From Alkalihalobacillus pseudalcaliphilus (GTDB lineage Bacteria; Bacillota; Bacilli; Bacillales; Bacillaceae_D), in the NCBI RefSeq assembly GCF_028610675.1, contig NZ_JAQQWS010000001.1, positions 806,001 through 870,000 of the forward strand: a stretch of DNA of 64,000 nt, read 5' to 3'. Below are positions 17,082-26,172 of this stretch, piece after piece. Each line of letters starts with the position of its first letter. The first letter of the stretch is position 1. Both the position numbers and the translations under genes were made by a program. The notes under the pieces are model-generated. The model saw only the letters and a list, made by a program, of their open reading frames with translations, did no database searches and was not told the origin of the DNA.

Positions 17082-18203
17082 TTATGATTGGGTTGTCTGT
17101 CTAATGATCGTCACGACAAGCTCTGCTAGTTTATTTAATTCCGTAATTGACATCTTTTCATTTTTCGTATGGATTTCTTCATAACCAACTGCTAAATTCA
17201 CCGTTGGTATGCCCATCCCGGCAATAATATTAGCATCACTACCACCGCCACTTTGTAGAAGCTTCGGTTCTCTTCCAATTGATTCAATCGCACGTTTGGC
17301 TACTTCTACAACTTCATCACCTTCTGAGCGCTTATAACCCGGATACATAATCGTAATATCAACCGTAGCCTTTGTCCCCATTGAAGCTGCTGTCTCTTCA
17401 AATGCAGCCTTCATTTTCGAAACTTGCTTTTCTAACTTCTCATTAACAAGCGAACGTGCTTCAGCTAAAATTTCTACGTGATCACATACTATATTCGTTT
17501 GAGTGCCACCTTCAAACCGACCAATATTAGCTGTTGTCTCATTGTCTATTCTTCCAAGTGGCATGGAGGAGATAGCCTTGGCCGCTACAGTGATAGCCGA
17601 TATTCCTTTTTCCGGAGCAACTCCTGCATGAGCCGTTTTTCCATGGACAATAGCTTTAACTTTAGCTTGAAAGGGAGCAGCAACAATAATATCTCCTACA
17701 GGTCCATCGCTATCTAGTGCAAACCCATACTTTGCGATTAAATCTTCACGCTGTAGTTGCTTAGCTCCTACTAAACCGGATTCTTCCCCTACAGTAATAA
17801 TAAATTGTATGTCACCATGATTTAAACCCTGTTCCTTTAGAAAATGAATAGCTTCAATCATAACCGCTAAGCCAGCTTTATCGTCAGCTCCTAAAATCGT
17901 CGTACCATCTGTTACGACATAGTCTCCTTCTATAGATGGTTTGACCCCTTTACCTGGTACAACTGTATCCATATGAGATGTGAAATAAATCGGATCAATA
18001 CCTTCCTGATTAGCAGGTAGCGTACAAATTAAATTACCTGCACCATGTCCTGTTTTACTTGCAGCGTCATCTTCTTTTACTTGTAACCCCAAACTTGTAA
18101 ATGTTTTCTTCAAATATGTAGCAATTTCACCTTCAAATTTTGTTTCTGAATCAATTTGAACTAATTCTAAAAACTGATTTAATAGTCGTTCTGTGTTAAT
18201 CAT
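17082..18203 (-). CDS. yqjE: M20 family metallopeptidase, PepT/YqjE-like
   Basis: Cytosolic zinc aminopeptidase of the M20 family, probably acting on di- or tripeptides. The 373-residue protein has FTSHMDTVVPG near 72 (first metal histidine), ILGADDKAGL near 108 (bridging aspartate), VGEESGLVGA near 137 (catalytic and metal glutamates), ALDSDGPVG and GGGSDANI near 318. Length and motif spacing equal B. subtilis YqjE, annotated as tripeptidase T-like, and gene order here (yqjA, yqjE, yqjH relatives) agrees. The ATG at 18203 follows GGAGGAATAG. Substrate preference cannot be read from sequence. Confidence 0.92.
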   Translation of the reverse strand: MINTERLLNQFLELVQIDSETKFEGEIATYLKKTFTSLGLQVKEDDAASKTGHGAGNLICTLPANQEGIDPIYFTSHMDTVVPGKGVKPSIEGDYVVTDGTTILGADDKAGLAVMIEAIHFLKEQGLNHGDIQFIITVGEESGLVGAKQLQREDLIAKYGFALDSDGPVGDIIVAAPFQAKVKAIVHGKTAHAGVAPEKGISAITVAAKAISSMPLGRIDNETTANIGRFEGGTQTNIVCDHVEILAEARSLVNEKLEKQVSKMKAAFEETAASMGTKATVDITIMYPGYKRSEGDEVVEVAKRAIESIGREPKLLQSGGGSDANIIAGMGIPTVNLAVGYEEIHTKNEKMSITELNKLAELVVTIIRQTTQS

Positions 18204-18555
18204 GCGTCTATTCCTCCATCAATTAAAATACTTCATGATCTTACCACGAAGTTAACATGAGATCATCTTTTTGAGTGCTTTATTTAAAAAGTTCGTACAG
18301 GTTCTCTTTCTAAAGCTCATACCTAGTATGTTGGTACTTCATTTGGCACTTCATACCGTGATTCAGCTTTTGCTCGTGCTTCTTCGCTTTCCCTACAGGA
18401 TACCACTTCTTTTTACTCTGGTATGTTGGTACTTCCACCTAATAAAAGCTTCATTAAATGATTATTTTCTTAATACTATGGTATTTTTAGAAAAGCACTT
18501 GTACACAGCTTCATTTCCAAGTAAAATAGATGTAGTGAAACTTAGGAGGGTTAGC
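18204..18555. other. Intergenic stretch with a 14-bp duplication
   Basis: 352 bp between yqjE and prli42. The phrase TATGTTGGTACTTC occurs at 18327-18340 and 18422-18435, 95 bp apart. The long open frame that runs through here into prli42 has no ribosome binding site at its own start. Nothing else is evident. Confidence 0.4.
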
Positions 18556-18645
18556 ATGCCACGTAAATTCCAAAAAACTATAATTTATATCATGATTATT
18601 ACGATGGTACTTGGGACCGTATTAATGGGAGTTAGTTTTTTCTAA
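18556..18645 (+). CDS. prli42: Stressosome-associated miniprotein Prli42
   Basis: A 29-residue single-pass membrane peptide, starting MPRKFQKTIIYIMIITMV and ending GVSFF. The layout of a basic N-terminus RKxQK followed by one hydrophobic helix with MVLGT matches the conserved Prli42 family, which in Listeria anchors the stressosome to the membrane and relays stress to SigB. The ATG at 18556 lies just after a strong TTAGGAGGG, and a clean terminator follows at 18693, which together make this a genuine gene rather than the 124-codon frame surrounding it. No rsb genes are in the window. Confidence 0.85.
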   Translation: MPRKFQKTIIYIMIITMVLGTVLMGVSFF

Positions 18646-18692
18646 CATAACCTTAACATTCGATGAGAATTAATTGAATCAACTTATGATTA

Positions 18693-18725
18693 AAAGGACA
18701 AGGTGAATGAGCACCTTGTCCTTTT
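18693..18725 (+). terminator. Terminator of prli42
   Basis: AAAAGGACAAGGTG with CACCTTGTCCTTTT around a 6-nt loop; the T-tract runs directly into a TATGAAAGT repeat start. Confidence 0.92.
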
Positions 18726-18800
18726 GTATGAAAGTGCGAACATAGAGCGTTAATCGTCGCTACCGAAAATCATGCTGCGCGTCCTGCCTGGTGGCGGCAA
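18726..18800 (+). repeat. R1 repeat fragment, copy E
   Basis: Begins TATGAAAGT immediately after the prli42 terminator and contains the R1 phrase GCTACCGAAAATCATGCT then GCGTCCTG and GGTGGCGG. The rest of R1 is missing, so it is a truncated copy of about 75 bp. Confidence 0.65.
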
Positions 18801-18872
18801 AGTGAGTCGGGCTTCGTCATAAAAGTTACTCCCATACTCGAGTGCAGGGCTCAATTGACCGCTGCTAAAATC

Positions 18873-19385
18873 TTACATAGCACCTGCCTGTTTGGCAAGT
18901 TCGGTAAAGTCCAAGTTTTGATTGGTAATAAGAACTTTTGTTCCAATTGGAATTTCCTCAAATAATGCTTCTATTTCTTCATTTGGTAAACGGACACAAC
19001 CAGCCGTCACATATTGCCCAATCTTTTCTGGATGATTCGTTCCGTGAATACCATAAATGCGTCCATCGGTTCCTTTCGCGTCAAAGCCAATCCAACGTGT
19101 GCCTAATGGATTATTCGGACTACCTCCTTCAATATCTAACTTTCGATAATAAGGATTCTCCGCTTTTACGACAATCGTGAATTCACCTAGCGGAGTTGCA
19201 TTAACGATATGTCCACTAGCAACATCATGAATGCTTTGAATCTTCCCTTCATTAATAAACGCCAGTTCATTTTTCGCCGTATCAATAATCAGATAGGGAT
19301 CACCTACAGTCGGATTGACTCCTAGCGGCCAAATCGGTGATAAATATGCGAGCATCGTACAAAATAAAATCAAACCTCTAATCAA
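18873..19385 (-). CDS. Secreted L,D-transpeptidase (YkuD domain)
   Basis: Peptidoglycan cross-linking or editing enzyme acting outside the membrane. The 170-residue precursor has a short hydrophobic N-terminus (IRGLILFCTMLAYL) that can serve as signal peptide or anchor, then the YkuD catalytic domain from about residue 30. The active-site region is GIHGTNHPEKIG followed by TAGCVRLPNEE, with the catalytic Cys in GCVRL and His in GIHG; the family's usual Ser before GC is Ala preceded by Thr here. No LysM or SH3 domain. Start is TTG 19385 after GTAGG. Monocistronic or with yqjA, 32 bp upstream. Confidence 0.9.
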   Translation of the reverse strand: MIRGLILFCTMLAYLSPIWPLGVNPTVGDPYLIIDTAKNELAFINEGKIQSIHDVASGHIVNATPLGEFTIVVKAENPYYRKLDIEGGSPNNPLGTRWIGFDAKGTDGRIYGIHGTNHPEKIGQYVTAGCVRLPNEEIEALFEEIPIGTKVLITNQNLDFTELAKQAGAM

Positions 19386-19417
19386 AATTAATACCTACTT
19401 TCGACTTATCTGTTTCT

Positions 19418-20428
19418 TTATTCTGCTGCTTTGAGGTCAGTTTTATCCACTTCATTCCATAATCGATCTTTTATTAATAAATATTGCTCTAACTCATAAA
19501 GGATATAAGAAAGATTAGAGCGTTCCTCAAACTCCTGTTGACTTTTAGGTAATTCCAATTTCCGAAAATCATTTCGTATTTCTGCTAACTCCCCTAAAAA
19601 ATAGGCTACATAGTTATTAGGGCTTACTGCTTTAGCTAGCTCTTCAATAAATCGTGCCACTTTTTGAGACTCAGGAGAATTTGCATGTAAAACGGATACA
19701 AATGGCATCATCCGCTCAATCACTTCAAATTGTTTTTCACGCATAAGGAAATAATGATAATAATGGTTTTCAAATCTTATTAATTGATTATTAATACTTC
19801 TACTTGCCAAACGCCGACCATCTTTTAACACCTGAACAGACTCGTTAATCTCTTTCCCATCCCAGTCCTCATTACCTTCCCGTAAATAAGTTGCCAATTC
19901 ATTTAATATGTTAGAGATATTCTTTTCAATCTCACGCCTATATTTCCTAAGCTCTTTCTCATCACTAGGCATATAAAGGTTCATACACAAGGCGACCCCA
20001 ACACCTATAATTATTAGATATAATTCGTTCAAGAAAATTGTCCAAGAAAACTCCTGTAGCACATAAATATGTAATAAAATAACACAGCTCGTTACTAAAC
20101 CCTCTTGAATTTTCAAAACGACGACAAGAGGTATAAACAATAGAAGAAATAAGCTCAAACTCACAGGATGATAGCCAATCAATTCAAAAAGCGACGCACT
20201 TAGTAACAAAGCGAGGACACAGGCTAATATTCTTGCCCAAGAAACGATTAATGAATGTCTTCTTGTCACAGAAATACATAAAATCGTAATAATAGCAGCA
20301 GATGAATAAAAATCTAAGTCAAAAAAACGAGCAAGCCCAATGGATATACCTGCCCCTAACGCTGTTTTTAACGTCCGATAACCAATTCGATATTTCGGTA
20401 ACCTTCTCCATGCTTCACTCACATTCAT
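19418..20428 (-). CDS. yqjA: Aromatic acid exporter family protein, YqjA-like
   Basis: A 336-residue membrane protein of the FUSC/ArAE_1 (DUF939) group. Four to six N-terminal membrane segments (about 20-155) precede a cytoplasmic helical domain (160-330). The pieces IGYRTLKTALGAGISIGLARFF and SAAIITILCISVTRRHS are family hallmarks. B. subtilis yqjA occupies the same position next to the arginine transporter genes yqiXYZ. Function in Bacillus is unproven; relatives export aromatic carboxylic acids. ATG 20428 with AGGGTGA upstream. It follows artR by about 106 bp on the same strand. Confidence 0.88.
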   Translation of the reverse strand: MNVSEAWRRLPKYRIGYRTLKTALGAGISIGLARFFDLDFYSSAAIITILCISVTRRHSLIVSWARILACVLALLLSASLFELIGYHPVSLSLFLLLFIPLVVVLKIQEGLVTSCVILLHIYVLQEFSWTIFLNELYLIIIGVGVALCMNLYMPSDEKELRKYRREIEKNISNILNELATYLREGNEDWDGKEINESVQVLKDGRRLASRSINNQLIRFENHYYHYFLMREKQFEVIERMMPFVSVLHANSPESQKVARFIEELAKAVSPNNYVAYFLGELAEIRNDFRKLELPKSQQEFEERSNLSYILYELEQYLLIKDRLWNEVDKTDLKAAE

Positions 20429-20534
20429 TCACCCTAGCTTTTCAAAGTTATTCTATATTATACGTGTATATATAAGAATATACTAGAAATCAAAGTATAA
20501 AAAAGCGAAAAGTCTCATTGACTTTTCGCCTATA

Positions 20535-21257
20535 TTAAAGAACTTTTTCTAGAAATTCCTGGGCCCTTGCAGATTGTGGATTAGAAAAAAATTGTTCGGG
20601 TGTCGCTTCCTCCACTAGTAACCCTTGGTCTAGAAATAAAATACGATCAGCCACTTCTCTAGCAAAGCCCATTTCATGCGTCACAATAGCCATCGTCATT
20701 CCGCTATCTGCTAAATCCTTCATAACAGCTAACACTTCCTTGACCATCTCTGGATCAAGTGCTGAAGTCGGCTCATCGAATAACATCATCTCAGGCTCCA
20801 TCGCTAAAGCTCTGGCAATCGCAACACGTTGTTTTTGACCACCAGATAAACGATTAGGATACGTATCCTTTTTCTCGAGTAATCCAACCTTCTCCAAAAG
20901 CTCTTCTGCTTTACTTAGAGCCACTTGTTTAGTTTGACCTTTCACTTTCAAAGGAGCATACGTTATATTCTCAAGTACTGTCATATGTGGAAATAGATGA
21001 AAGTGCTGGAAAACCATACCGATTTTTTGTCTGACTTTATTAATATCCACTTTAGATTTGGTAATCTCAATATCACCAATAAAAATTTGGCCACTAGTCG
21101 CTTCTTCTAGCTGGTTCAGACAACGTAAAAACGTTGACTTACCCGAACCGGATGGACCAATAATAGCGACGACATCACCTTTAGCAATTTCTGTAGAGAT
21201 CCCTTTAAGTACCTCATTTTTTCCAAAGTTTTTTGTTAAAGCTTTTACATTAATCAC
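20535..21257 (-). CDS. artR: Arginine ABC transporter ATP-binding protein
   Basis: ATPase of a polar amino acid importer. The 240-residue protein has Walker A GPSGSGKST at 33-41, Q-loop VFQHFHLFPHMT near 83, signature LSGGQKQR near 137, Walker B MLFDEPTSALD near 157 and H-loop THEMGFA. The start is GTG 21257, which overlaps the end of artQ by 8 bp, with AAGGAGG inside artQ. B. subtilis YqiZ (ArtR) is the counterpart in the same gene order. Arginine specificity is supported by the AhrC-type operator upstream of artP. Confidence 0.93.
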   Translation of the reverse strand: MINVKALTKNFGKNEVLKGISTEIAKGDVVAIIGPSGSGKSTFLRCLNQLEEATSGQIFIGDIEITKSKVDINKVRQKIGMVFQHFHLFPHMTVLENITYAPLKVKGQTKQVALSKAEELLEKVGLLEKKDTYPNRLSGGQKQRVAIARALAMEPEMMLFDEPTSALDPEMVKEVLAVMKDLADSGMTMAIVTHEMGFAREVADRILFLDQGLLVEEATPEQFFSNPQSARAQEFLEKVL

Positions 21258-21909
21258 CGCGTTTTAGCCTCCTTTCAAGGAGTCGACCTATCAAGGTTAA
21301 TCCCATTACTAATGTATAATAAATAAGACCAACAAATAATAATGTCTCTAAATACAAACCAACTTGGGCATTAACAATTTGAGCCCGTCTCATAATATCC
21401 GTAACGGCAATGGTCGAGACAATCGCTGATTCCTTTGTCAAGTTGATGAATTCATTAAATAAAGCAGGCAAGATATTCTTAAACGCTTGCGGTAAAATGA
21501 TATTTATCATCATATGACGATTCGAAACACCAAGAGCTTTTGATGCTTCGACTTGTCCTTTATCTACCGCTTGAATACCAGCACGTATAATTTCCGAAAC
21601 ATAGGCGGCTGAATTGAGACCAAAAGCTAAAATTCCTGCTTGATAAGCGGTAATATCTATACCCATTTGTGGTAATCCAAAATAAAAAATAGCTAGTTGT
21701 AAAATTAACGGCGTTCCTCTAAATAAAGATGTATAAAAATCAGCACCTAATCGTAAGATCGTATACCTACTAATTTTTAAAATAGATATGATAATACCGA
21801 GTATTAATCCAATAATTAAAGCTACTGATACAAATGATAATGTTACCCAAACCCCTTGCGTAATATAGGGGATATAAGGAACAATTTGATCAAACTTCAA
21901 AAAATCCAT
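21250..21909 (-). CDS. artQ: Arginine ABC transporter permease
   Basis: A 219-residue inner-membrane permease of the HisM/GlnP family with about five helices. The EAA loop is visible as VEASKALGVSNRHMMINIILPQ, the site of contact with the ATPase, and FRGTPLILQLAIFYFGLP is the typical N-terminal family segment. A single permease gene implies a homodimer. ATG at 21909 after AAAGGATG. It lies 42 bp after artP and overlaps artR, so all three are co-transcribed. Confidence 0.93.
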   Translation of the reverse strand: MDFLKFDQIVPYIPYITQGVWVTLSFVSVALIIGLILGIIISILKISRYTILRLGADFYTSLFRGTPLILQLAIFYFGLPQMGIDITAYQAGILAFGLNSAAYVSEIIRAGIQAVDKGQVEASKALGVSNRHMMINIILPQAFKNILPALFNEFINLTKESAIVSTIAVTDIMRRAQIVNAQVGLYLETLLFVGLIYYTLVMGLTLIGRLLERRLKRGD

Positions 21910-21951
21910 CGAAACATCCTTTCTTACGTTTACGAGAAAAGGAGTGATGGA

Positions 21952-22752
21952 TTATTCTACATCACGTACCCATTCATTAATGAGCTCTTCCAATAAACCA
22001 CTTTCAATCATCTCGTCTAAAACTTCATTAAATTCTTCCACTAAATCACTACCTTTATTAAAGGCAATCGCATAGCCACCTTGATCCTCAGTGTCAATCG
22101 CAAATGAAGCAAGTGTATCTTGACGCTCTGTGTAATCAGCTGCAACCGAGTTCTCCATTAAAATACCAGCGATACGACCCGTTTGTAACTCTTGAACCGT
22201 TTCTGGGATACGATCAAAAGGTTTGACTTCAAACCCGTACTCCTCACCAAGCTCCTCTGCGGCATCTTGTTGAATAGATCCTAACTGAACACCAATGGTT
22301 AAACCTTCTAACTCTTCTAATGTTGTATAACCGTCTTCCTCTAAGAACACCATCTCATTAATCGCATCATAATACTCTGTAGAGAAATCTAGATTTTCTT
22401 TTCTATCAGGGGTCGCATTCATTGCTGAGATAGCAAAATCTATACGATCACTTTGTAAAGAAGGCTGTAAGGTAGAAAAATCCATGTTCTCGATTTTCAA
22501 ATTATACCCTAATTCACTAGTAATATGTTTGGCAATATCAATATCTAAACCAACATACTCTCCTGTTGTAATATCTACAGATTCAAATGGTGGATAATCT
22601 GCAGAAGTCCCCATTACTAATGTTTCTGCATTTTCATCCACCTCTGTTTCACCTGAACCTTGATTATTGTCATCAGCTGTTCCACAAGCTGCTAAAAGTC
22701 CTACTGATAATACGGCTGTTAAACCAATTTTTGACCATTTCATTTTATTCAT
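21952..22752 (-). CDS. artP: Arginine ABC transporter substrate-binding lipoprotein
   Basis: Extracellular solute-binding protein of family 3. I chose the ATG at 22752 (MNKMKWSKIGLTAVL), 9 bp after GGAGG, giving 266 residues; the frame also reads through TTG at 22773. The signal peptide ends in the lipobox LLAAC near residue 24, so the mature protein is anchored by a lipidated cysteine. Family pieces are TSADYPPFESVD, EYVGLDIDIAKHI, FAISAMNATPDRKENLDFS and GYAIAFNKGSD. First gene of artPQR. Confidence 0.93.
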   Translation of the reverse strand: MNKMKWSKIGLTAVLSVGLLAACGTADDNNQGSGETEVDENAETLVMGTSADYPPFESVDITTGEYVGLDIDIAKHITSELGYNLKIENMDFSTLQPSLQSDRIDFAISAMNATPDRKENLDFSTEYYDAINEMVFLEEDGYTTLEELEGLTIGVQLGSIQQDAAEELGEEYGFEVKPFDRIPETVQELQTGRIAGILMENSVAADYTERQDTLASFAIDTEDQGGYAIAFNKGSDLVEEFNEVLDEMIESGLLEELINEWVRDVE

Positions 22753-22891
22753 TTTTAAAATCCTCCAAGACAATATTTAATAATTATACCCACTTATGCA
22801 TAATAACACATCATCAAATTATTGAAAACTAGTTTCACAAAAAAAGATGATATTTCTCCATTATCGGAATAGTTAGACTTTTATTTCTTTG

Positions 22892-22911
22892 GTATGAATG
22901 AGAATTCATAC
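22892..22911. promoter_or_regulatory. ARG box (AhrC/ArgR operator)
   Basis: A 20-bp palindrome with arms GTATGAAT and ATTCATAC around GAGA. It closely matches the arginine-regulator half-site TGAAT.... of AhrC. Located 140 bp before artP, it would give arginine-dependent repression of the importer. Confidence 0.7.
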
Positions 22912-23062
22912 TCACTGGTCACTTCATTATACAAACTTAACAGTAAATATTCTTCATTGGGAAAAGGTATATAATTCATCATTGCTTATGATAAATGTTG
23001 AGGGCTTTCTCTGCCTGGGAACGTAATCAAAGAGGACTTGTTCAACTAGTATACTCAAAAAA

Positions 23063-23094
23063 AAAAAGATGGGAAACACTCCCCATCTTTTTCC
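23063..23094 (-). terminator. Terminator of the small lipoprotein gene
   Basis: Minus-strand AAAAAGATGGGG with CCCATCTTTTT, followed by a run of T (eleven in all with the stem). Confidence 0.88.
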
Positions 23095-23110
23095 ATTAAG
23101 AATCTATATT

Positions 23111-23275
23111 TTACTCGAAGTCACCGCCCATGTCGCCGCCTTCTTCGCCATCCATCTCTAGCTCAGGGTTTTCATTTAATGCTGGGTCTTCCATTTCTCC
23201 ATCTCCACCACATGCTGCTAACATACTCACTGAAATTGCACCGGCTGCCAACATATACAAGAATTTTTTACTCAT
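23111..23275 (-). CDS. Small acidic lipoprotein
   Basis: A 54-residue precursor beginning MSKKFLYMLAAGAISVSM. The lipobox SMLAAC predicts lipidation, leaving a mature part of about 32 residues that is almost entirely Glu, Asp, Gly, Met and Pro (for example GEMEDPALNENPE and GGDMGGDFE). The ATG at 23275 has GGAGGCG upstream; the frame extends to 23302 without a better site. A clean terminator follows, so it is a stand-alone unit upstream of artP. No recognised family. The strongly acidic tail suggests metal or cation binding at the cell surface, which is speculation. Confidence 0.7.
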   Translation of the reverse strand: MSKKFLYMLAAGAISVSMLAACGGDGEMEDPALNENPELEMDGEEGGDMGGDFE

Positions 23276-23302
23276 TATAAAACGCCTCCTAATTAGATTC
23301 AT

Positions 23303-23685
23303 AGTTTTAATTTGGTGATGCCCATTTCTAAGTTGTTTCGCTGTTCTACTTTTATACTACCCGATAGTAACTAGAGAAATAACATAAATTGTTCCATTTA
23401 CATCCTTTCACAACAGCTCAGAGATTGTTTGATTTTCTCACACATCTTTTTAAAATTTATTTGGCATTCCCATAGATGATACAGATAAGATATCGACATG
23501 TAAGGGATAAACCTAAAAATTAAGCGAAAATTCACTCAATCATTCTATTTAGCTAACATTTATATGAGTAACTTTGATCCATAGCAAGGTGTCGCTTTAA
23601 TTAACGTGGTTTACGTTTAATTATAATTATCTGTTCTATCTAAATTACATAGAGCATGTACTATCATTAGGAAGGAGGTTTTACA
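23303..23685. other. Intergenic region, no gene seen
   Basis: 383 bp of AT-rich DNA between the divergent small lipoprotein and the LysE-type gene. It should hold both promoters. I saw no repeat copy, riboswitch or clear operator in it. Confidence 0.4.
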
Positions 23686-24321
23686 TTGACCCCATTTTTC
23701 TCTTCACTTCTTTTAGGGATAAGCTTAGCAGCCCCTGTTGGACCAATCTCTGTGGAGATTATTCGTAGAGCCATGAAACATGGATTCTTTAACGGCCTTG
23801 TTGTTGGTTTAGGAGGAATAACTGCAGATATCTGTTTTATGCTACTTATATTTTGGGGACTTCATCCTCTTTTACAACATGAATATGCCCAGTTTTTTAT
23901 GTATTCTTTTGGAGCTGTCATCCTTATTTATTTGGCGATAAATAGTTTGGACACTACAAGTATTTCAAAGATGAATAAGCACAGCAATGAACCTGCTCAT
24001 TCCAAGCAATTAAAGAAATCCTACCAGGTTGGCTTCTTCATTGCCTTATTTAATCCCATTAACATCGTTTTTTGGTTTGCTATATATGGTTCCGTTTTAA
24101 GTGAACAATTACAGCAACCTTTTACGCTGATTGCCCTGCATAGCAGTGCTATATTTTTTGGTATCTTATTATGGAATTTAAATATCGCTTTTTTAGCTCA
24201 TTTCCTACGTACATTAATGAACCCATTCGTTTTCCGCTTTATCCATATAGGTGCTGCTATACTTCTTACCGCCTTTTCCATTCACTTTTTGATTAAAGCT
24301 CTAACTATTTTACTCACATAG
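23686..24321 (+). CDS. LysE family amino acid exporter
   Basis: A 211-residue membrane protein with about six helices. The N-terminal AAPVGPISVEIIRRAMKHGFFNGLVVG is the LysE/RhtB signature (PxGP, then R...G), and AINSLDT and NPINIVFWFAIYG are also typical. LysE members export basic or neutral amino acids; the adjacent arginine importer makes lysine or arginine attractive substrates, but this is inference. The start is TTG 23686 after an excellent AAGGAGG. It converges with the histidine kinase gene through a shared terminator. Confidence 0.87.
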   Translation: MTPFFSSLLLGISLAAPVGPISVEIIRRAMKHGFFNGLVVGLGGITADICFMLLIFWGLHPLLQHEYAQFFMYSFGAVILIYLAINSLDTTSISKMNKHSNEPAHSKQLKKSYQVGFFIALFNPINIVFWFAIYGSVLSEQLQQPFTLIALHSSAIFFGILLWNLNIAFLAHFLRTLMNPFVFRFIHIGAAILLTAFSIHFLIKALTILLT

Positions 24322-24369
24322 AAAAAGCCTCCCAAACAAGACTTATTTTAGTCCGAGGAAAGCTTTTTA
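24322..24369. terminator. Bidirectional terminator
   Basis: AAAAAGCCTC and GAGGAAAGCTTTTT pair imperfectly around a long loop, between the convergent LysE and kinase genes. Confidence 0.6.
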
Positions 24370-24375
24370 CATTTC

Positions 24376-26172
24376 TTAAGTTAGCAATACTTCTTCTGGA
24401 ACCGGAACAAATGCAGGCAAAATCACTTCGACCTTTGTTCCAACATTAACTTCACTTTGCACGTGTAAGAGACCATTGTGATGTTCCAATATTTTATAAC
24501 AAACCATTAGACCAAGTCCTGTGCCTTTTTCTTTCGTCGAATAAAATGGTTCACCCAACCTTTCAATTCTTTCTGTAGAAATACCACAGCCATTATCTTC
24601 GATTTGAATACATACTTGCTCATCGGGGTGATTTTTTAATTTTATAATGATTTTACCGTTTCTTTCGACGGCCTCAATGGCGTTACGAATTAAATTCATA
24701 ATTGCTTGCTTTAACTGTTTTTCACTACCAAATATTGAAGGTACATGCTCGTATTCAAATTCAACATAGATGTTTTTCAAAATCGACTGCGTTTCTGATA
24801 ACGTTAATAACTGTTCTAATAACTTTTGTACATTGATACGTTTAAATGGCGTTTCATAATTAGGCTTAGCTAAGGTTAAATATTCAAAGATGATAGATTC
24901 AACTCTATCTAATTCTTCCATAATAAGCTTAACAAATTGCTCGTTGTACACCTTCTCCTTTTCAAAAAGCTGCAAAAATCCTTTTACAGATGTTAATGGA
25001 TTACGAATCTCATGAGCAACACCCGCTGCCATTTGAGCAACAGCAGATAACTTATCTGATTTCCGCAAGATGTCATCCATTCGCTTTCGCTCAGAAACGT
25101 CTTTAAAAATCGTCCTAAATGAGGGCTTTCCCCTAAATAAGATAATGGTCGTTGAGGCCTCTACTTCTCGATATTCACCATTTATACAACGTAACCTAAA
25201 AATTGTCGTTGTAATTTTCTTCTTATTGGTTAAAAGTAAGCGAATATTTTCCCTTGCTCGCCTGTACTCTTGTCCGATAAATAACTTATTAAGAGGATGT
25301 CCAACGATATCACCCTTTTCTTGTGCTTTAAATAATTTCACCCCTGCAGGATTCATATAAATAAAGCGGGTTCCATCGTGTACAGTAATCGTCTCTGGTA
25401 TATGTTCAACTAAACTTCGATAATGCATTTCACTATCTTTTAAGTATTGTTCAGCTTTTTTTCTTTTCGTAATATTAAGAAAAAAAACCGTGATTTTATC
25501 TTCCATTCGATAGGCACGAATATCAAACCAACCATCTAAGCTTGTTAAAAACTCTTCCGAACTAAAGGTTTCTTCACCTGCCAAAAACTGATGGATTTTG
25601 TGGGTAATCTCTAAATCTTGTTCTTCTAAAAAATTCCAGAAGTTCATTCTTTTCACTTTCTCAACTTGATCACCAAAAAGTTCAACCGCTCGATAATTCA
25701 TAAATAATACTTGACCATCAAATTGAATCGTCATCACTGCATCCTTTAAATTCTCTAGTATTAATTGACTCATCCCTTCGAGGTGCTGATGCTGAAACAT
25801 CCCCTCCTCTTGAGCACGCTTAAAATAGGTAAGTTGTTGATAGTTTTGAACGGGACTTAATTGGAGCAAATAATACGTATTCTGACTTTCACTATCAACG
25901 ATTGGTGAGATAAAAACTTTCGTCTCCTGGAAGACACCTGATGAACCAAGTAAGTGAATAACCGTTGAAGCCGTGTTATGAGTTAAAACAAACTTAAAAT
26001 CCGAATCTTCAGTTAATAATTGGTAAAATGATACTTTTAATAATTCTTCTCTCTTAAAACCGAAGCTTTTACAAAACGTTTCGTTCACTTCTAATATTAG
26101 CCCGTCCTTATTAATAACAGCTTGCCACGTTGACGTAGCATTAAAACACAGTTGATAAATAGATACCTCCAT
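24376..26172 (-). CDS. PAS-domain sensor histidine kinase
   Basis: A 598-residue cytoplasmic kinase without membrane segments. Three PAS domains are visible: about 1-110 (VINKDGLILEVNETFCKSFGF), 140-245 (VMTIQFDGQVLFMNYRAVELFG) and 250-365 (FIYMNPAGVKLFK). HisKA follows with HEIRNPLTSVKG near 390, then HATPase_c with NLIRNAIEAVE, DNGCGI and GTGLGLMVCYKI. The build resembles sporulation kinases KinA/KinE that feed the Spo0F phosphorelay; no response regulator is adjacent, which fits an orphan kinase. I chose the ATG at 26172, 9 bp after AAGGAG; an upstream GTG at 26178 is too close to that site. Confidence 0.92.
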   Translation of the reverse strand: MEVSIYQLCFNATSTWQAVINKDGLILEVNETFCKSFGFKREELLKVSFYQLLTEDSDFKFVLTHNTASTVIHLLGSSGVFQETKVFISPIVDSESQNTYYLLQLSPVQNYQQLTYFKRAQEEGMFQHQHLEGMSQLILENLKDAVMTIQFDGQVLFMNYRAVELFGDQVEKVKRMNFWNFLEEQDLEITHKIHQFLAGEETFSSEEFLTSLDGWFDIRAYRMEDKITVFFLNITKRKKAEQYLKDSEMHYRSLVEHIPETITVHDGTRFIYMNPAGVKLFKAQEKGDIVGHPLNKLFIGQEYRRARENIRLLLTNKKKITTTIFRLRCINGEYREVEASTTIILFRGKPSFRTIFKDVSERKRMDDILRKSDKLSAVAQMAAGVAHEIRNPLTSVKGFLQLFEKEKVYNEQFVKLIMEELDRVESIIFEYLTLAKPNYETPFKRINVQKLLEQLLTLSETQSILKNIYVEFEYEHVPSIFGSEKQLKQAIMNLIRNAIEAVERNGKIIIKLKNHPDEQVCIQIEDNGCGISTERIERLGEPFYSTKEKGTGLGLMVCYKILEHHNGLLHVQSEVNVGTKVEVILPAFVPVPEEVLLT

